Of a stretch of DNA of 64,000 bases, positions 59,728 to 64,000 are shown in pieces (position 1 is the stretch's first letter; each line of letters starts with the position of its first letter). The translations under genes were made by a program, and so were the position numbers. This stretch comes from Sphingobium sp. DEHP117. GTDB lineage: Bacteria > Pseudomonadota > Alphaproteobacteria > Sphingomonadales > Sphingomonadaceae. The DNA is taken from NCBI RefSeq assembly GCF_030867385.1, contig NZ_JAPFBJ010000003.1, forward strand, positions 186,001 to 250,000. The letters run 5' to 3'. The notes beneath the pieces are model-generated. The model searched no databases and was not told the DNA's origin. It saw only the letters and a program-made list of their open reading frames with translations.

Positions 59728-60590
59728 TCGACGAAGCCTGGATCAACGAACTCAAGACCGAAGTGGACTCCTTCATGACGTTTCTTGTCGCGCACCTCCT
59801 GCGCCTCGCGCGCAGCGGCACGCCAGCACCTCCTCCTGCTCCAACGCTGCAACCGCTGAGCCTGACCAGCTTCACGGTGCCGGAAAACACCGGGCCGGGC
59901 GTTGCCGTTGGCCTGGTGGCCGGGCGCACGCCGGGGTCTACCCTCATTCTGCTCGACGATGGCGGCGGCCGTTTTGCCCTGAACAGTTTCGGCACCGGCA
60001 TCGTCACCGGCCTGGTGCCCACCAACTATGAGGCGGCGCAGGGTTATGACCTCATAGTTGAGCAGATCCACCCCACAGCGACCAACTCCGGGCGGCAGTC
60101 CACCCTGCATGTCGATGTCGTGAACCTCCTCGATACCGCGCTCTCGGATGCGGTGCTGGACAGCAATAGCGTGCTCGACACGGCGGCGCAGGGCAGCCTG
60201 ATAGGGACGCTGGGCGGCCTGACCGCGGGCGTCACCACAAGCCTGCTCAACAATGCCGGAGGCCGCATCGCGCTCAGCGGGGATACGCTGGTCGTCGGCC
60301 CGACCGACATTGACGGGCAGGCCACGCCGACGCTCACGGTAACGGTGCGGCAGACCCATCCCGATGCGCCTGCGCCCAAGGATACCGACCTCATCATCAA
60401 CGTGCAGCATGTGAACCTTTCGTTCGCGGTCACCGGCACGCTCGACCCGGCGCAGTTCAACGCCGCCTATTCCGACAGCCTCACCGTCTCAGGCGGTGCG
60501 CCGCCCTATTCGGTCTCCGGCCTTCCGCCTTACGCCCCCGCCGCCAATGTTTCCGGCGGCACCATCTCATTTACAGGGACACCCCGCTGA
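59724..60590 (+). CDS. cadherin-like-repeat structural protein
   Basis: This 288-residue protein has a helical head (IDEAWINELKTEVDSFMTFL) and then two to three beta-sandwich repeats of cadherin-like type (SFTVPENTGPGVAVGLVAGR; DTLVVGPTDIDGQATPTLTV) and a final Ig-like stretch. The head may fix it to the virion. It probably binds a surface glycan or another spike protein. The stop overlaps the next start (TGATG-type). Confidence 0.65.
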   Translation: MIDEAWINELKTEVDSFMTFLVAHLLRLARSGTPAPPPAPTLQPLSLTSFTVPENTGPGVAVGLVAGRTPGSTLILLDDGGGRFALNSFGTGIVTGLVPTNYEAAQGYDLIVEQIHPTATNSGRQSTLHVDVVNLLDTALSDAVLDSNSVLDTAAQGSLIGTLGGLTAGVTTSLLNNAGGRIALSGDTLVVGPTDIDGQATPTLTVTVRQTHPDAPAPKDTDLIINVQHVNLSFAVTGTLDPAQFNAAYSDSLTVSGGAPPYSVSGLPPYAPAANVSGGTISFTGTPR

Positions 60591-63460
60591 TGGCACGCTA
60601 TTCCTATCACTTCCGCGCCAGCGCAGGCGCATGGGCCGAGGCCAATCCGCACACCTACGTGCTCAACACCGATGCCTATCCCACCACCCGCAACGGCCTG
60701 ACCTTCGGGCGCGCGGCGACGATCAGCAGCGCGAACGACAGTTCCGCATCGGGCAGCGCGCGCATTTCTGGCAGCATCGCGGCGACGAGCGCCGGACAGA
60801 CGGTGCGGATTGACCTCAACGACGGGCCGGGCACCTACCGGCTCTATCTCGGCATCGGGCGCATCACCGGATCATCGACACCTGGCTGCCGCGTGCTGCG
60901 CGCCAGCGATGACAGCGAGTTGCACATCGTTCCCCAGACAAGCGTGGCGGCGAACCAGGTCATGGACGCCACCGGCGCGGTGATGAGCGTCGCCGCATGG
61001 CTGCAATCCAATGTCAGCGCCACCGGCACTGCGCAGGCGGGCGCCATCGCCACGATCACGCTTGCGGCGGGAGCAAGTGCCGTCAATGGCTTCTATGTCG
61101 GCAAGACGGTGCTGCTCACCTCCGGCACCGGCTCGGGCCAGTACAAGGAAATCACCGCCTACGACGGCGCGAGCAGGCAGGCGACCGTGCGCAGCGCATG
61201 GACGACCGCGCCGGATGCCACCAGCGGCTACAGCATCTGCGATGGCGGTGGCGGCTATTTCGAGTTCACCACCACCGAAACCGCGCTCAAGTTTCAGCGC
61301 CCATCAAGCCGCATGGACCTCGCCTGCATCGAGCTGGAATATGTCGTCACGCCGCTCGTCAATGCTGTCATCTCCGAGGAGAACGGGACCGGGACGCTCT
61401 CAACCCTCTACGCCAAGGAGCCGCAGGGCAAGAAGATCGGCAGGATATATTCGACGATCGGCGCACAGAATTTCTCTGTTGTTGGCCCGGCGGCCACATG
61501 GCTCACCACAGCCCAGATCGACGGCGAGGCCTGGATGGTCGCGACCGGGACGCCGATGCCGGACAACCTGCCCGCGCTGCTCTCGAGCATCACGATCCGG
61601 CAGACGACAACGGCAGAGACGCGCGACACAGTGATCCCGCTGCCGACGTTCGTCACCGCGCCCACCAAGCCGACGACGGGCCGCCTCGCGTTGCTCACGA
61701 CGAGGACGTGGCTGCGCCGCGAGCGCATTCGCGCTGTGACTCAGGTCAACAATTGGGCGGGCTATCAGGGGCAGGCGATAGCTCCCGCGCGGGACTTTGC
61801 TGCTGCGACCCCTGCCGAATTCAAGGCAGCCTATCAGGCCATTACACCGGACGGGGTAAGCTGGTATCGGATCCGATTGCAGGGCAGCACGATGTGGACC
61901 GGTATCCAGGATGTCTCTGGGTATAAGGATTTTGGCGCGGGCGGTCTTCTGGTAGAGCCCGACGCAGGGCATGATCCGATTATCGCGGCGCAGTGGGACA
62001 ATCTTGTCGGCCGTGGCATCCACTGGCGCAATTCGATCCTCGTGCCGCTAGGCAACTATTGCTTCAACGGCACGCTGGCATCGACAGCTTCGAGCTATGC
62101 GCGCATCCTCATCGAGGGCAATCGCATCGGTCACATGTTTGTGCCTGGGGAATTGGCATCCAACTTTGATAACTGGAATACTTTCCTGCTGTATCGGTTC
62201 TATGAGGAGATCACGATACGGAATAACACGGTCTGGGGTCTTAACTTCCTTGCACTTGCGAGTGGTGGCCGCATAACCGCCATCAGAGACAATGACTTCG
62301 TCATGTGGCCAGTAGCCGACCTGCTGCGTACCTCCCGCGGTGTACCGCTTCAGGTGCCGCGCGGAGTGTTCGCGGACGACGAGAGCTGGGTCGATATGAG
62401 CGGCAATCGGCTCATCAATAACCCCGACACATTCACCGGAAAGTACGGAACCAACCCTCCTCCGGGCGCGCAGAGCATCAACCACGGCGACAAGCTTCAG
62501 GTGGGCCGCGCCGGCGATGGCTATCTGTATCCCTACTCAGCTTATCCAAATGGCAACACCGGCTCGTCCTGGACCATCAGCCCGCAGACACGGTGCCTCA
62601 ACAAGGTTGAGAAGAAGATCTACAAGGTGGTGGCGCGAGCGGCAAATGGCGGATACGCTGCGGGAGTTGCTGTCGGTGGCCAGGGTAATCCCGGCCCGTC
62701 TGGTGGTGCCGCAGCAGGGGACATCGTCGACGGGGGCGTGACCTGGCGGTACGAGACGGACTACTACCACGAGGGGCCCTTCAACATCCTGATGGAGAAC
62801 GAGTTCGCGAACGACGACGGAATGTCCTACTCGGCCGATACAGCCCTCTCCAACATCATCGCCCCAAGCCATCAGCTCATGATCGCTAGCAACGTGGGAA
62901 TGCTCTGCCCGATCGAGGCGGTCGTCATCAACTGCATCTATGCGAACGGCGCCGGAAGAGGCATAGATGCTGGGGGCGATGGCGTCGCGCACGTCGAGTT
63001 GACTTCACTCGTCGGTCCTGCGGAGCGCCCGATAGTCCAGGGCGTAGCGGTGACACTGTCAAACCAGTACATCGATGCAGGGACGGTGCGCGCTTTCAAC
63101 AATGTGTTGAGTTACAGCCCAACGGTCTCAACTCCCGGCGGTCTTAATCTCAACGGCGGCGGGAGCGGGGGTTTTGCTCACCAGGGCAACCTCATCGTGG
63201 ACTTCACCAGCGGTACAGCTAACGGTCGCCGCCCGACCGATTTGCTCACCGGGCCTTTCACCCAGCGGTCAGACGGCAGCTATGGCTTTGCACTGGTGGA
63301 GGATGGCACTAACCCGATCGACGTAGTGATCTCCGACCTCGCCAAGATCATGCATCCACTGAGCGGAAACGCAGGCGGCAGGGCGACCGAGTATCACCCC
63401 ATAACGATACAGGACAGCGCGGGTGCGAGCGCCACCCGCACCCTGACGATCACGCCATAA
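60590..63460 (+). CDS. tail spike protein with parallel beta-helix region
   Basis: This is a 956-residue protein. The N-terminal 270 residues are beta-rich head-binding modules (RYSYHFRASAGAWAEANPHT), followed by a long region with the spaced N/G/V pattern of right-handed parallel beta-helices (RILIEGNRIGHMFVPGEL; ITIRNNTVWGLNFLALASGG; WVDMSGNRLINNPDTF). Such spikes bind and often cleave host surface polysaccharide; no catalytic residues could be identified. It is the last phage gene in the window, and its final 11 bp overlap the end of the PEP-CTERM gene on the other strand. Confidence 0.75.
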   Translation: MARYSYHFRASAGAWAEANPHTYVLNTDAYPTTRNGLTFGRAATISSANDSSASGSARISGSIAATSAGQTVRIDLNDGPGTYRLYLGIGRITGSSTPGCRVLRASDDSELHIVPQTSVAANQVMDATGAVMSVAAWLQSNVSATGTAQAGAIATITLAAGASAVNGFYVGKTVLLTSGTGSGQYKEITAYDGASRQATVRSAWTTAPDATSGYSICDGGGGYFEFTTTETALKFQRPSSRMDLACIELEYVVTPLVNAVISEENGTGTLSTLYAKEPQGKKIGRIYSTIGAQNFSVVGPAATWLTTAQIDGEAWMVATGTPMPDNLPALLSSITIRQTTTAETRDTVIPLPTFVTAPTKPTTGRLALLTTRTWLRRERIRAVTQVNNWAGYQGQAIAPARDFAAATPAEFKAAYQAITPDGVSWYRIRLQGSTMWTGIQDVSGYKDFGAGGLLVEPDAGHDPIIAAQWDNLVGRGIHWRNSILVPLGNYCFNGTLASTASSYARILIEGNRIGHMFVPGELASNFDNWNTFLLYRFYEEITIRNNTVWGLNFLALASGGRITAIRDNDFVMWPVADLLRTSRGVPLQVPRGVFADDESWVDMSGNRLINNPDTFTGKYGTNPPPGAQSINHGDKLQVGRAGDGYLYPYSAYPNGNTGSSWTISPQTRCLNKVEKKIYKVVARAANGGYAAGVAVGGQGNPGPSGGAAAGDIVDGGVTWRYETDYYHEGPFNILMENEFANDDGMSYSADTALSNIIAPSHQLMIASNVGMLCPIEAVVINCIYANGAGRGIDAGGDGVAHVELTSLVGPAERPIVQGVAVTLSNQYIDAGTVRAFNNVLSYSPTVSTPGGLNLNGGGSGGFAHQGNLIVDFTSGTANGRRPTDLLTGPFTQRSDGSYGFALVEDGTNPIDVVISDLAKIMHPLSGNAGGRATEYHPITIQDSAGASATRTLTITP

Positions 63461-63947
63461 CAGGGGCGGCGCGGCGGCGGGTGCGCAATGCCATCCCCGT
63501 CGCGCCGAAGCCTAGGATTATAAGCGCCCAAGTGGCGGGCTCTGGGACGTAGGAGGTGGTCTCCAGCTTGAGTTTGGAGCCTGCTTTAGGGTCGATGTAT
63601 TCGCCGGGTGCCAGAGTATCTATCTTGGGAAAAGTTCCGCCCCCAAAGATATAGCCTGCGCTCGTGTAAGACTCATAGCTGATGTTGGTGATGTGCGCTT
63701 CAATTGGACCGTTGGTATGGGTAAAAGCATAAACGAGGGCGGGTCTCTGTGGACCCTTTATCCTGTAACGATCGATCCTGCCGCTGGGAACGCCGGGTTG
63801 GGCATACTCGAACCAGAAACTGACAGGGGCGGCCGCAGTCGGCCCAGAAGTGTAGGTGTATCGGTAAATCGTAACCGCCCCGGCCTGCCCGGCCACCGTT
63901 GAACACACGAACGCGGCCATCGCCGCCAAGCCTTTGACGAATCGCAT
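63450..63947 (-). CDS. PEP-CTERM sorting-domain protein
   Basis: This is a 165-residue exported protein. Its signal peptide starts at ATG 63947 (MRFVKGLAAMAAFVCSTVAG, cleaved after QAGA), preceded by GGAGGAG. A short beta-rich body follows, and the C-terminal sorting signal is VPEPATWALIILGFGATGMAL with the basic tail RTRRR. Exosortase recognises this signal and anchors or releases the protein in connection with exopolysaccharide. This is a host-type gene; its 3' end overlaps the tail spike gene tail to tail by 11 bp. Confidence 0.85.
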   Translation of the reverse strand: MRFVKGLAAMAAFVCSTVAGQAGAVTIYRYTYTSGPTAAAPVSFWFEYAQPGVPSGRIDRYRIKGPQRPALVYAFTHTNGPIEAHITNISYESYTSAGYIFGGGTFPKIDTLAPGEYIDPKAGSKLKLETTSYVPEPATWALIILGFGATGMALRTRRRAAPVMA

Positions 63948-64000
63948 AACATTCTCCTCCATGCCCGCGCGCACCATGCGCTGCGGTGCAGCGGAGTGTC

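Noticed and set aside
63461-63520. A possible attR starting caggggcggcg after the spike gene
   Set aside because: Only about seven bases agree with the tRNA repeat before the match is lost; not above chance in this base composition.

Overview
The window is a high-GC alphaproteobacterial chromosome segment, most probably from a sphingomonad (Sphingomonadaceae). The evidence is the mdh-sucD-sucA-sucB run, the stand-alone sdhB and zapE, and a protein with a VPEP-A-TWALIILGFG sorting tail, which is common in that family. It divides into a host part (1-17.7 kb) and a lambda-like prophage (17.7 kb to at least 63.46 kb).

Host part. The minus strand carries TCA-cycle genes: sucB (cut by the window edge), sucA, sucD, mdh, then zapE, a small hotdog thioesterase and sdhB. 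A plus-strand cluster for surface glycans follows (8.4-14.4 kb), with glycosyltransferases and an FkbM methyltransferase, partly AT-rich. One glycosyltransferase gene in it is split by a complete IS1380-family element (10876-12522). The insertion can be reversed on paper: removing the IS and one 4-bp TTAG target copy restores a 501-codon reading frame. After this come a membrane-anchored endonuclease/exonuclease/phosphatase protein, a flavin reductase, thyA, a RadC-type JAB protein and tRNA-Pro(CGG).

Prophage. A tyrosine integrase sits directly beside the tRNA-Pro, which is the likely attachment gene. A leftward early operon (27.7 to 17.8 kb) carries small proteins, a RecE-like nuclease, a DnaQ-type exonuclease, a candidate annealing-step protein, a coiled-coil protein, a protein with twelve near-identical 60-bp repeats, DUF5131, DUF1643, an excisionase-like protein and the integrase. 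The immunity region (27.7-28.9 kb) has a CI-like S24 repressor, a two-helix membrane protein just behind it, and two opposing promoters with the same operator layout. Rightward genes run from a Cro-like protein through two DNA methyltransferases, a RuvC-like nuclease, a GIY-YIG-type protein and replication proteins. The lambda-type head genes follow (terminase, gpW, portal, S49 protease, scaffold, decoration, capsid), with an HNH-AP2 homing-type endonuclease inserted among them. The tail genes are a tail tube, a G/GT-type pair joined by a clear -1 frameshift site, a tape measure, a tail tip and several spike-like proteins.

The right end of the prophage is not seen. There is no second copy of the tRNA end and no recognisable endolysin before 64 kb. 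The last phage gene overlaps, tail to tail, a PEP-CTERM protein gene of host type. Many small genes are supported by stop/start overlaps (ATGA, GTGA, TGATG) throughout the phage operons.
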